Below are positions 51,109 through 59,905 of a stretch of 64,000 nucleotides of DNA, piece by piece. The notes under the pieces were generated by a model, which was not told where the DNA came from, ran no database searches, and saw only the letters and a list, made by a program, of their open reading frames with translations. The stretch is from Parasulfuritortus sp036391875 (GTDB taxonomy: Bacteria > Pseudomonadota > Gammaproteobacteria > Burkholderiales > Thiobacillaceae), in the NCBI GenBank assembly GCA_036391875.1, contig DASVZA010000034.1, forward strand, positions 1-64,000, given 5' to 3'. Made by a program: the position numbers and the translations under genes. Positions within the stretch are counted from its first letter, which is position 1. Every line of letters starts with the position of its first letter.

Positions 51109-52547
51109 TTCCATGCCAGGTCGAGCTCCCGTGCGGCCTTGACGTCGTCCAGCCGCCTGGCCGGCAGCGTGTGCGGCGCGCCCTTGACCAGGTCGGCCTC
51201 GGTCTCCGCTTCCAGCTTCACCTTGGCCATGGCGGCGACGAAGGCATCCAGCGTCTGCTTGCTTTCGGTTTCGGTCGGCTCGATCAGCAGACACTCCGGC
51301 ACCAGCATCGGGAAGTAGGTGGTCGGGGCATGGAAGCCGTAGTCGAGCAGCCGCTTGGCGAAGTCCATGGCGCTCACGCCGGTGGCGTCCTTGAGCGCCT
51401 TGAGGCTGACGATGAACTCGTGGCTGGCGCGCCGCTCCGGGAAGGCCAGATCGAAACCCGCCTTCTTCAGTTCGGCCGCCAGGTAGTTGGCGTTCAGCGA
51501 CGCGTAGTCGGCCACCCGGCGCATGCCGTCGCGGCCAAGCAGACGGGCGTAGATCCAGGCCCGCAGCAGGACGCCCATGTTGCCGCCGAAGGCGCTCATC
51601 CGGCCGATGCTCTGCGGGCAGTCGGCCTCCTCGGCCCAGCGGAAGAAGTCCTTGTCCTCCAGCACGTAGGGGATGGGCAGGAAGGGCACCAGCCGCTCCG
51701 AGACGCCGACCGGGCCGGCGCCAGGACCGCCGCCGCCGTGCGGGGTGGAGAAGGTCTTGTGCAGATTCATGTGGATGACGTCGAAGCCCATGTCGCCCGG
51801 CCGCACCCGGCCCAGGATGGCGTTCAGGTTGGCGCCGTCGTAGTAGGTCAGGCCGCCGGCCTGGTGGACGATCTTCTGGATCTCGACGATGGTCTTCTCG
51901 AACACGCCCAGGGTGGACGGGTTGGTCAGCATCAGGCCGGCGGTCTGCGGCCCGGCCGCGGCCTTGAGCGCCCCCAGGTCGACGTTGCCGTCGCGGTCGG
52001 TAGGGATCTCCCTGACCGTGTAGCCGCACATGGTGGCGGTGGCCGGGTTGGTGCCGTGCGCCGCGTCGGGGACGATGATCTCGTTCCGGGCCGTGTCGCC
52101 GCGGGCGTCGTGGTAGGCCCGGATCATGGCCACGCCGGCGAATTCGCCGTGGGCACCGGCCATCGGCGCCATCGACACGGCCGCCATGCCGGTCACTTCC
52201 TTCAGCATCTCCTGCAGTTCGTGCATGCTGCGCAGGAAGCCCTGCCCGGTGTCGGCGTCGGCCAGCGGATGGCGGGCCAGGAACTGGGGCAGCATGGCCA
52301 GGCTGTGGCAGGCCCGCGGGTTGTACTTCATGGTGCAGGAGCCGAGCGGGTAGAACTGGGTGTCGATGGCAAAGTTCTTCTGCGACAGGCCGGTGTAGTG
52401 GCGCACCACGTCCAGCTCGGAGGCTTCCGGCAGGCCGGGCGGATCGGCACGCAACAGCTCGGCCGGCAGGTCGGTGGCGGCGGGCGCCGCGACGGGGGCC
52501 TGGCCGCCGGCCCGGCGCCCCGGGCGGGAGTGTTCGAAGATCAGCAT
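51105..52547 (-). CDS. gcvPB: Glycine dehydrogenase (decarboxylating) subunit 2
   Basis: GcvPB (480 residues) is the PLP-binding half of the split P-protein of the glycine cleavage system. The PLP lysine is in Met-Asn-Leu-His-Lys-Thr-Phe-Ser, followed by the Pro-His-Gly-Gly-Gly-Gly-Pro-Gly loop. Met-Lys-Tyr-Asn-Pro-Arg lies near residue 74. The split form (with gcvPA) differs from the single long GcvP of E. coli. It begins 7 bases after tpx without a clear ribosome site, so it is probably coupled. Confidence 0.96.
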   Translation of the reverse strand: MLIFEHSRPGRRAGGQAPVAAPAATDLPAELLRADPPGLPEASELDVVRHYTGLSQKNFAIDTQFYPLGSCTMKYNPRACHSLAMLPQFLARHPLADADTGQGFLRSMHELQEMLKEVTGMAAVSMAPMAGAHGEFAGVAMIRAYHDARGDTARNEIIVPDAAHGTNPATATMCGYTVREIPTDRDGNVDLGALKAAAGPQTAGLMLTNPSTLGVFEKTIVEIQKIVHQAGGLTYYDGANLNAILGRVRPGDMGFDVIHMNLHKTFSTPHGGGGPGAGPVGVSERLVPFLPIPYVLEDKDFFRWAEEADCPQSIGRMSAFGGNMGVLLRAWIYARLLGRDGMRRVADYASLNANYLAAELKKAGFDLAFPERRASHEFIVSLKALKDATGVSAMDFAKRLLDYGFHAPTTYFPMLVPECLLIEPTETESKQTLDAFVAAMAKVKLEAETEADLVKGAPHTLPARRLDDVKAARELDLAWK

Positions 52548-52554
52548 TTAGGGA

Positions 52555-53070
52555 TCAGAGGGGTTGGCCGCGGGCCGCCGCCAGGGCGGCGTCGTAATTG
52601 GGTTCGTGGGTGATCTCGGGCACCATCTGCGAGTAGACGACGCGGTCGTTCTCGTCCAGCACGATCACGGCGCGGGCCAGCAGGCCGGACAGCGGCGGGT
52701 CCATGATCATGACGCCGTACTGCTTGTGGAAGTCGCGGCCGCGCATGGTCGACAGGGTAATCACGTTGTCGAGCCCCTCGGCGCCGCAGAAGCGGGCCTG
52801 GGCGAAGGGCAGGTCGGCGGAGATGACCAGCACCACGGTGTTGGGCAGGGTGGCGGCCTCGGCATTGAAATGGCGCGCGGAGGCCTGGCAGGTCGGGGTA
52901 TCCAGGCTGGGCACGATGTTGAGGATCTTGCGCTTGCCGAAGTAGGTGGACAGCGAGACGTCCTTCAGATCCTTGTCGACCAGCATGAAGCTGGGTGCCT
53001 TGTCGCCGGGACGGGGAAAGTCGCCGCCGACGGTGACGGGGTCGCCGGCCAGGGTTACGGTGGTGGTCAT
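52555..53070 (-). CDS. tpx: Thiol peroxidase Tpx
   Basis: Tpx (171 residues) is an atypical 2-Cys peroxiredoxin that reduces lipid and other hydroperoxides with thioredoxin. The peroxidatic Cys is in Asp-Thr-Pro-Thr-Cys near residue 64, and the resolving Cys is in Ala-Arg-Phe-Cys-Gly-Ala-Glu near residue 98. I chose the ATG at 53070, which has a GAGGAG site. It is inserted between gcvPA (22 bases upstream) and gcvPB (7 bases downstream), an unusual position that puts it under the glycine riboswitch if the operon is read through. Confidence 0.95.
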   Translation of the reverse strand: MTTTVTLAGDPVTVGGDFPRPGDKAPSFMLVDKDLKDVSLSTYFGKRKILNIVPSLDTPTCQASARHFNAEAATLPNTVVLVISADLPFAQARFCGAEGLDNVITLSTMRGRDFHKQYGVMIMDPPLSGLLARAVIVLDENDRVVYSQMVPEITHEPNYDAALAAARGQPL

Positions 53071-53092
53071 GTGCGTGCTCCTCTGGTTGGTT

Positions 53093-54484
53093 TCAGGACT
53101 TGTAAGCACAGGGCGGAGCTTCCCGCCGCCGACTCAGGATACGTTCCAATTGTTGCGCATACTGCTCCAGATCGCCACCGGTCTTGGTCTCGGTGACGCA
53201 GAACAGGATGCCGTCGGCCAGTTCCGGGTAGTCGCGGCCGAGCCCGTGGCCGGCCAGGATGCCCCGGGCCCGCATGGCGCGCAGCACCTCGGCCACGTCG
53301 CCCTCGATACGGATCGCCGCCTCGTGGAAGAAGGCACCGGTGAAGGCCCGTTTCACGCCGGGGATGGCGGTCAGCTGGTCGAGCAGCACCCGGGTGTTGG
53401 CGTGCGAAGCCAGGGCGACGTTCTTCAGCCCTTCCGGCCCCATCAGCGCGGTGTGGATCACCGCGGCGGTCATCATCAGGCCCTGGTTGGTGCAGATGTT
53501 GGAGGTCGCCTTGGAACGGCGGATGTGCTGCTCGCGGGCCTGCAGGGTGAGCACGTAGCCGCGCTTGCCGTCCTTGTCGACCGTGGCGCCGACGATGCGG
53601 CCCGGCATCTGCCGCACCAGCGCCTGCTTGCAGGTCATGAAGCCGAAGTACGGCCCGCCCGAGGAGAGCGGGATGCCGAGCGGCTGGCCGTCGCCGACGC
53701 AGATGTCGGCGCCCTTCGCGCCCCACCGGCCGGGCGGCTTGAGCAAGGCCAGGCTCATCGGGTTGGCCACCGCGATGGCCAGCATGTCGTGGCCGTGCGC
53801 CCAGTCGGTCAGGGCGCCGACCGGCTCCAGCACGCCGAAGAAGTTGGGCTGCGGGATGACCAGTGCGGCGGCCGGCTCGGCGGCATAGGCCTCGAGCGCG
53901 TCGACCAGGGTGTGGCCGCATTCGGTGCAGTACGGCAGCGTGACCAGCTCGATGCCCTGGTTCTTCACCGTCGCCTCGGCCACCGCGCGGTAGCGGGGAT
54001 GCACGGTCGCCGGCACCAGCACCCGCCGGACGTTGCCCTTGTTCGCGCGCACCGCCATGAGCACGGCCTCGGCCAGGGCCGAGGCGCCGTCGTAGAGCGA
54101 GGCGTTGGACACGTCGAGCCCGGTGAGCCGGGTCATCATGGTCTGGTATTCGTAGATCAGCTGCAGGGTGCCCTGGCTGGCCTCGGCCTGATAGGGCGTG
54201 TAGGCGGTGTAGTACTCGCCCCGGCCGGCGATCTGCCAGACCGCGGCGGGGATGTGATGCTCGTAGGCGCCGGCGCCGATGAAGTTGAGATAGAAGCCGT
54301 CCTGTGCGGCCCGCTCCTGGGCCAGGCGGGTGACCGCCATCTCGGACAGTCCTTCCGGCACGCCCGGCAGGCCGGCGCAGCGCAGGCCGGCCGGGATCTC
54401 GTCGAACAGCGCCTCGATGTCGGATGCGCCGATGCTGGCCAGCATCTCGGCGACGTCCTGCTCGGTGTGCGGGATGAACGGCAT
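53093..54484 (-). CDS. gcvPA: Glycine dehydrogenase (decarboxylating) subunit 1
   Basis: GcvPA (463 residues) is the first half of the split P-protein and forms a heterodimer or tetramer with GcvPB. Family features are Met-Pro-Phe-Ile-Pro-His-Thr at the start, Gly-Ala-Gly-Ala-Tyr-Glu-His near residue 70, Ala-Ser-Gln-Gly-Thr-Leu-Gln near residue 103, and Thr-Ser-Asn-Ile-Cys-Thr-Asn-Gln. The start at 54484 is one base after the gcvH stop. The catalytic lysine is in the partner subunit, as expected. Confidence 0.96.
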   Translation of the reverse strand: MPFIPHTEQDVAEMLASIGASDIEALFDEIPAGLRCAGLPGVPEGLSEMAVTRLAQERAAQDGFYLNFIGAGAYEHHIPAAVWQIAGRGEYYTAYTPYQAEASQGTLQLIYEYQTMMTRLTGLDVSNASLYDGASALAEAVLMAVRANKGNVRRVLVPATVHPRYRAVAEATVKNQGIELVTLPYCTECGHTLVDALEAYAAEPAAALVIPQPNFFGVLEPVGALTDWAHGHDMLAIAVANPMSLALLKPPGRWGAKGADICVGDGQPLGIPLSSGGPYFGFMTCKQALVRQMPGRIVGATVDKDGKRGYVLTLQAREQHIRRSKATSNICTNQGLMMTAAVIHTALMGPEGLKNVALASHANTRVLLDQLTAIPGVKRAFTGAFFHEAAIRIEGDVAEVLRAMRARGILAGHGLGRDYPELADGILFCVTETKTGGDLEQYAQQLERILSRRREAPPCAYKS

Positions 54485-54485
54485 C

Positions 54486-54875
54486 TCAGTGCGCCTCGCT
54501 CTCCACGTGGGCAGCGTAGGCCGCGGCGTCGAGCAGGCCGGCCAAGTCGGCGGCGTTGGCCGGCTTGAGCTTGAACATCCAGGCGCCGTAGGGGTCCTTG
54601 TTGAGCAGATCCGGACCGCCTTCCAGGTCGCCGTTGGCCTCGACCACCTCGCCGGCGATCGGTGCATAGACGTCCGAGGCCGCCTTGACCGATTCGACCA
54701 CGGCGCATTCCTCGCCCGCGGCCAGGCTGCGGCCGACCACCGGGTTCTCGACGAAGACCATGTCGCCGAGCAGCTCCTGGGCATGGTCTGTGATGCCCAC
54801 GGTGACGGTGCCGTCGGCTTCGAGGCGGGCCCATTCGTGGGACTTGGTGTACTTCAGGTCGGCGGGGATGCTCAT
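54486..54875 (-). CDS. gcvH: Glycine cleavage system H protein
   Basis: GcvH (129 residues) carries the lipoyl arm that moves the aminomethyl group between the P and T proteins. The lipoylated lysine is in Glu-Ser-Val-Lys-Ala-Ala-Ser-Asp near residue 65. The N-terminal Tyr-Thr-Lys-Ser-His-Glu-Trp is typical. It lies 10 bases after gcvT. The lipoate needed here can be made by LipA, which is encoded first in the same operon. Confidence 0.97.
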   Translation of the reverse strand: MSIPADLKYTKSHEWARLEADGTVTVGITDHAQELLGDMVFVENPVVGRSLAAGEECAVVESVKAASDVYAPIAGEVVEANGDLEGGPDLLNKDPYGAWMFKLKPANAADLAGLLDAAAYAAHVESEAH

Positions 54876-54885
54876 GTCGTTCTCC

Positions 54886-55942
54886 TTATACCAATGCTTT
54901 GCCGTTGCGCACGAACGGGTATTTCACCACACGTGCCTTCAATTTCTTGTCGCGGATTTCCACCTCGATCTCGTCGCCGACGTTGACGCCCACGGGCACG
55001 CGGGCCAGGGCGATGCCGACGTTGAGCGTGGGCGAGAAGGTGCCGCTGGTCACCTCGCCTTCACCCTTGGCGGTGTACACCTTCTGGTGGCTGCGCGGCA
55101 CGCCGCGTTCCTGCAGCACCAGGCCGATCAGCTGGCGCCCGACCGGCTGCTTGAGCAGGGCGTCCTTGCCGATGAAGTCGCGCTCGGACTTCAGGTCCAC
55201 AGTCCAGGCCAGGCCGGATTCGAGCGGCGAGACCGTCTCGTCCATGTCCTGGCCGAACAGGTTCATGCCCGCCTCCAGGCGCAGCGTGTCGCGCGCGCCG
55301 AGGCCGCACGGCCGGACGCCGGCGTCGAGCAGGGCCTGCCACATGAACGAGGCGGCCTTGGCCGGCATCATGACCTCGAAGCCGTCCTCGCCGGTGTAGC
55401 CGGTGCGAGCGACGAACATGGTGCCGATGACGATGGCGGTGAAGGGCTTCATGGCCCGGGTCACGCCCTCGCTGCCGGGCAGGGCCTGCCAGAACTTGGC
55501 GGCGGCGTTCGGCCCCTGGATGGCGATCATCGCCAGGTCGCGGCCGGGCAGGATCTGCAGGCCGGGTGCGTACTTGTCGCGCTGCGCTTCCATCCAGGCG
55601 ATGTCCTTGTCGGCGCAGCCGGCGTTGACCACGATGCGGAACCAGGACTCGGTCATGAAGTAGATGATCAGGTCGTCCACCACGCCGCCGTTCTCGTTCA
55701 GCATGCAGGAATAGAGCGCCTTGCCGGTGGTCTGCAGCTTGTCGACGTTGTTGGCGACCAGGCGGCGCAGGAAGGCGCGGACGCCCTCGCCCTTGATGTC
55801 GACCGGCAGCATGTGGGAGACGTCGAACATGCCGGCGTCCTGGCGCACCGCATGGTGCTCCTCGATCTGGGAACCGTAGTGGATCGGCATCTCCCAGCCG
55901 GAGAAGTCGACCAGCTTGGCGTTGGCCTCGCGGTGCTTGGCG

Positions 55943-55965
<23 letters not shown>
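54886..55965 (-). CDS. gcvT: Glycine cleavage system T protein (aminomethyltransferase)
   Basis: GcvT (359 residues) transfers the C1 unit from lipoyl-H to tetrahydrofolate and releases ammonia. The N-terminal Leu-Lys-Gln-Thr-Pro-Leu and Met-Pro-Ile-His-Tyr-Gly, the Asp in Phe-Asp-Val-Ser-His-Met, and Gly-Tyr-Thr-Gly-Glu-Asp-Gly-Phe-Glu near residue 190 are family features. It starts inside the end of lipA (23-base overlap), so it is translationally coupled to it. Confidence 0.97.
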
Positions 55966-56893
<928 letters not shown>

Positions 56894-56894
56894 C

Positions 56895-57100
56895 TCCACC
56901 CCTCTGTCCGGTTACCTGAGAGATTTGCCCCATCGGTGGCCGCCTGGTCCGGCGGCGCTCTCCAGAGTTGCCCGTTTAGCCCCCGGCATGACGCGATCTC
57001 CGTCAGCCAGAGCCGAAACTGAGTTTCCGCGGTCCTTCTGCCTGAGCGATTGGCGGGTGGGTTGCGCCTTCGGCGGTGCCTTGCGGCACGCTCTCCCACG
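56895..57100 (-). promoter_or_regulatory. Tandem glycine riboswitch
   Basis: Read on the minus strand, two glycine aptamers follow each other. The first shows GGGAGAG, then GCACCGCCGAAGGCGCAA, GCUCAGGCAGAAGGACCG and its closing strand. The second shows CUCUGGAGAG, CACCGAUGGGGCAA, UCUCUCAGGUAACCGGACAG. These are the conserved cores (CCGAAGG or equivalent, then CUCAGG and GGAC). The final CAGAGGGG pairs with the CUCUG that opens aptamer 2 and also contains the ribosome site of lipA. It controls the glycine cleavage operon. Confidence 0.93.
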
Positions 57101-57118
57101 GAAACGTTGGCGACCGCC

Positions 57119-57148
57119 ACTATACCCAAGGCGCCCCACGGCGGACAA
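57119..57148 (-). promoter_or_regulatory. Sigma-70 promoter of the glycine cleavage operon
   Basis: On the minus strand, TTGTCC (57143-57148) and TATAGT (57119-57124) are 18 bases apart. A start about 7 bases after the second box would begin the transcript about 10 bases before the first glycine aptamer. Confidence 0.65.
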
Positions 57149-57168
57149 GCGGAACGGCCGGAAGCCGG

Positions 57169-57510
57169 TCAGGCGGTGTGGTAGGCCAGCCAGAACGACT
57201 CGCGGCAGGCGTTCGGAAACACCATCCGTGCCGGTTCGACGGCCGCCACCGCATCGCCGGTATGTATCACCTCGTAGGTGATCCAGCACTCGGCGCAGGC
57301 CTGCTCGGCAGGGAAATCGTCCTGCTCGACCGTGCGCCGGACGACCACGCCGTTGGCGAAGCGGTAGTCGGCCACCTCCTTCGTGACGACGAAACCCTGG
57401 TCCTGCCAGGACGTCTTCTCCACATTCTGATCGGCGATGGCCAGCGGGCTGGGCTGCTGGAGGATGGCGGCGACGTAAGGGGCGAGCTGATCCATAACGT
57501 TCGCACTCAT
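57169..57510 (-). CDS. Unrecognised 113-residue protein
   Basis: I do not recognise this 113-residue soluble acidic protein. It has no signal peptide. A Cys-Ala-Glu-Cys-Trp motif lies near residue 71, and the C-terminal Phe-Trp-Leu-Ala-Tyr-His is distinctive. Alternating strands in the middle suggest a small alpha/beta domain. Its ATG overlaps the stop of the NTF2-like gene (ATGA), so the two are co-translated. It ends 20 bases before the promoter of the glycine cleavage operon. Confidence 0.7.
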   Translation of the reverse strand: MSANVMDQLAPYVAAILQQPSPLAIADQNVEKTSWQDQGFVVTKEVADYRFANGVVVRRTVEQDDFPAEQACAECWITYEVIHTGDAVAAVEPARMVFPNACRESFWLAYHTA

Positions 57511-57890
57511 GTCGACAGCAGCGCGTGGCCGTACGAATTGTCGATCGTGCAGCGCCAGCGGCCGTCCGAACCCTTCTCGAATACGTAGGTGGCGCTCCGT
57601 TCCATCTCGGGCAGATTCGATGCCGAAATCACGGTCCGGGCCAAGACCAGCGCGGTGTTACCCGACTCCAGCACCTTCATGCCGGCCTGACGGACATGCA
57701 GACTGTGCCCGAAATGCATCGCGATCGCCTCGAACGCCTGGCGAATCTTTGCCTTGCCGATTGCGTTCATGTCCGGCTTGACGACCAGCACCGCGTCATC
57801 CGAGTAGATATCCATCAAGGTGTCGAAGTCTTCCCGGTTGATCGCCGTGTCGGCTTGTTCGATCAGAAGCTCAAGGGGGTGGCGTTCCAT
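57507..57890 (-). CDS. NTF2/SnoaL-like (DUF4440) protein
   Basis: This 127-residue protein has the NTF2-like cone fold pattern. An N-terminal helix with Asp-Thr-Ala-Ile-Asn-Arg-Glu-Asp-Phe-Asp precedes Tyr-Ser-Asp-Asp-Ala-Val-Leu-Val. The helix Ile-Arg-Gln-Ala-Phe-Glu-Ala-Ile and C-terminal strands ending Arg-Trp-Arg-Cys-Thr-Ile-Asp-Asn-Ser-Tyr follow. Such proteins are small binding modules or minor enzymes; the ligand is unknown. It is coupled by ATGA to the unrecognised downstream gene. Confidence 0.82.
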   Translation of the reverse strand: MERHPLELLIEQADTAINREDFDTLMDIYSDDAVLVVKPDMNAIGKAKIRQAFEAIAMHFGHSLHVRQAGMKVLESGNTALVLARTVISASNLPEMERSATYVFEKGSDGRWRCTIDNSYGHALLST

Positions 57891-57994
57891 GTTCGGATAC
57901 TATCGCCAGGCCGCACGCCAGTGGAAGCCTCATTGGTAGCTCAATGGCATACCTGTTTCCCCCTGAAGACACCGAATGGAGAGACCACAGTGCA

Positions 57995-58591
57995 TCAAGG
58001 GTGGATCTTTTCGTGCCGCACCAGCATCTGCACGAATTGATCTATCTTCCTGGCCCTGGTTTCGGCCTTCTTGGCTGTCTGGATCCGAAACAGGATCGCA
58101 TACCGATTTCGATTATCCAGCGTTGCAAAGAAGTGCTTGGCCTGCGGGTTGGCGTCCAGTGCCGATTGAAGATCGCTAGGCACGGTGGATTTGCTTGCCG
58201 AGTCATAAGCCGCCTCCCAGCGCCCGTCGAGCTTGGCGCGCTCGATTTCCTCGCGTCCGGCCGGCTGCATTTTTCCCGCTTCGATCAGGCCGAGCGCCTT
58301 TTCCCTGTTGATCTTCGACCAAATGCCTTTTGCCGACCGCGGCGTGAATTTCTGCAGCCAATACAGCTCGTCATGCGTTTTCTTCTGGCCGTCGATCCAG
58401 CCGAAGCAAAGTGCTTCCAGGATGGCCTCGTCATAGGACACCGATTGGACGCCAGCTGCCTTCTTGGCCAGTTGCAGCCACACGCCGTCCGAAGCGGCAT
58501 GGTTGTCGGCCAGCCAGTCTGCCCAATCCTGCCTGCGCGCGAAACGCAGGACGGGCAAATTGGCGGCAGCCATTGCTGGTTTCTTAGGCAT
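57995..58591 (-). CDS. YdeI/OmpD-associated family protein
   Basis: This 198-residue soluble protein matches the YdeI (OmpD-associated, bacteriocin-protection) family. Features are Ala-Ser-Asp-Gly-Val-Trp-Leu-Gln near residue 33, Glu-Ala-Leu-Cys-Phe-Gly-Trp-Ile-Asp-Gly near residue 60, Phe-Thr-Pro-Arg-Ser near residue 82, and a C-terminal Lys/Arg-rich tail with Ala-Lys-Lys-Ala-Glu-Thr-Arg-Ala. The molecular role is unclear in the family. It is a single gene, divergent from xseB. Confidence 0.87.
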   Translation of the reverse strand: MPKKPAMAAANLPVLRFARRQDWADWLADNHAASDGVWLQLAKKAAGVQSVSYDEAILEALCFGWIDGQKKTHDELYWLQKFTPRSAKGIWSKINREKALGLIEAGKMQPAGREEIERAKLDGRWEAAYDSASKSTVPSDLQSALDANPQAKHFFATLDNRNRYAILFRIQTAKKAETRARKIDQFVQMLVRHEKIHP

Positions 58592-58781
58592 CTTGCGGTC
58601 GAACTTGATTCATTGGGTCGCCAAGGGGCGGAACGGACCTGAAGTCGTCAGCAAGGAACGATACCGCTTTTCGGCACCGGATTCTTCCCTACCGGAAATA
58701 GGGCTGGGTGGGCGAACCGTTGGCCCATGACGCCTCCCGCCCGGCTGGGCTATCATTACGGCCCGACCGTTAGCCAACGCC

Positions 58782-59036
58782 ATGAGCAAAACCGCCAAAT
58801 CCGCCCCCCCCAAGGATTTCGAATCCGCCGTCGCCGAGCTCGAAGGCCTGGTCGCGTCCATGGAGGCGGGCAGGCTCAGCCTGGAGGATTCCCTGGCCGC
58901 CTACAAGCGCGGCATGGAACTGACTGCCTGGTGCCAGAAGACCCTGGCCGACGCCGAACAGCAGGTGAAGATTCTGGAGAGCGGCTTGCTCAAGGACTTC
59001 AACCCCGAGGCCGAAGGCGGCGCGGCAGAGCAATGA
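58782..59036 (+). CDS. xseB: Exodeoxyribonuclease VII small subunit
   Basis: XseB (84 residues) is the small helical subunit of exonuclease VII. It shows Phe-Glu-Ser-Ala-Val-Ala-Glu-Leu-Glu near residue 13 and Met-Glu-Ala-Gly-Arg-Leu-Ser-Leu-Glu-Asp near residue 27, both typical. Its stop overlaps the ispA ATG. The xseB-ispA-dxs order is common in proteobacteria. Confidence 0.95.
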   Translation: MSKTAKSAPPKDFESAVAELEGLVASMEAGRLSLEDSLAAYKRGMELTAWCQKTLADAEQQVKILESGLLKDFNPEAEGGAAEQ

Positions 59037-59905
59037 CCGATTTCGCCCTCTGGACCCGGACCGTCCAGGCCCGCACCGAAGCCGCTTTGAGCGCCTGCCT
59101 GCCCGCGCCCGACCTGGAACCGGCCCGCCTGCACGAGGCGATGCGCTACGTCACGCTGGGCGGCGGCAAGCGGGTGCGGCCGATGCTGGCCTTCGCCGCC
59201 GGCGAGGCGGTCGGCGCCGACATGCGGCTGGTCGAGGCCGCGGCCTGCGCGGTCGAACTGATCCACGTCTATTCCTTGACCCACGACGACCTGCCCTGCA
59301 TGGACGACGACGACCTGCGCCGGGGCAAGCCGACCTGTCACGTCCAGTATGACGAGGCCACCGCCCTGCTGGTCGGTGACGCCTTGCAGAGCGCGGCCTT
59401 CGAGGTCCTGGCCGAAGCAGGCGGCAGCGCCGCGATGCTGGGTCTGCTGGCCAAGGCATCGGGCTCGCGCGGCATGTGCGGCGGCCAGGCGGTCGATCTG
59501 GCCAGCACCGGCAAGAGCCTGGACCTGGCCGAACTGGAATTCATGCACATCCACAAGACCGGCGCCCTGATCCGCGCCGCCGTGCTGCTCGGCGCCCTGT
59601 CCGGCGCGGAACTGGGCGAGGCGAACCGGAGCGCGCTGGAACACTACGCCAAGTGCGTCGGCCTGGCCTTCCAGGTCATGGACGACGTGCTCGATGCCGA
59701 GGCCGACACCGCGACCCTGGGCAAGACCGCCGGCAAGGACGCGGCCCAGGGCAAGGCCACCTACCTGACCCTGATGAGCGCCAAGGAAGCGCGCGACTAC
59801 GCCAACGAGCTGGTGGCCGACGCCCGCCGCGCCGTCGAGCCGTTCGGCGAACGGGGCCGCTGGCTGTCCGAGATCGCCCGCTTCATCGTCGAGAGGCAGT
59901 TTTGA
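59033..59905 (+). CDS. ispA: Farnesyl diphosphate synthase (polyprenyl synthetase) IspA
   Basis: IspA (290 residues) condenses isopentenyl diphosphate with allylic diphosphates to make farnesyl diphosphate. The first Asp-rich motif is Asp-Asp-Leu-Pro-Cys-Met-Asp-Asp-Asp near residue 85, and the second is Asp-Asp-Val-Leu-Asp near residue 220. Gly-Gly-Lys-Arg-Val-Arg-Pro lies near residue 44. It overlaps xseB by 4 bases, and dxs starts within its last codons. Confidence 0.96.
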   Translation: MTDFALWTRTVQARTEAALSACLPAPDLEPARLHEAMRYVTLGGGKRVRPMLAFAAGEAVGADMRLVEAAACAVELIHVYSLTHDDLPCMDDDDLRRGKPTCHVQYDEATALLVGDALQSAAFEVLAEAGGSAAMLGLLAKASGSRGMCGGQAVDLASTGKSLDLAELEFMHIHKTGALIRAAVLLGALSGAELGEANRSALEHYAKCVGLAFQVMDDVLDAEADTATLGKTAGKDAAQGKATYLTLMSAKEARDYANELVADARRAVEPFGERGRWLSEIARFIVERQF

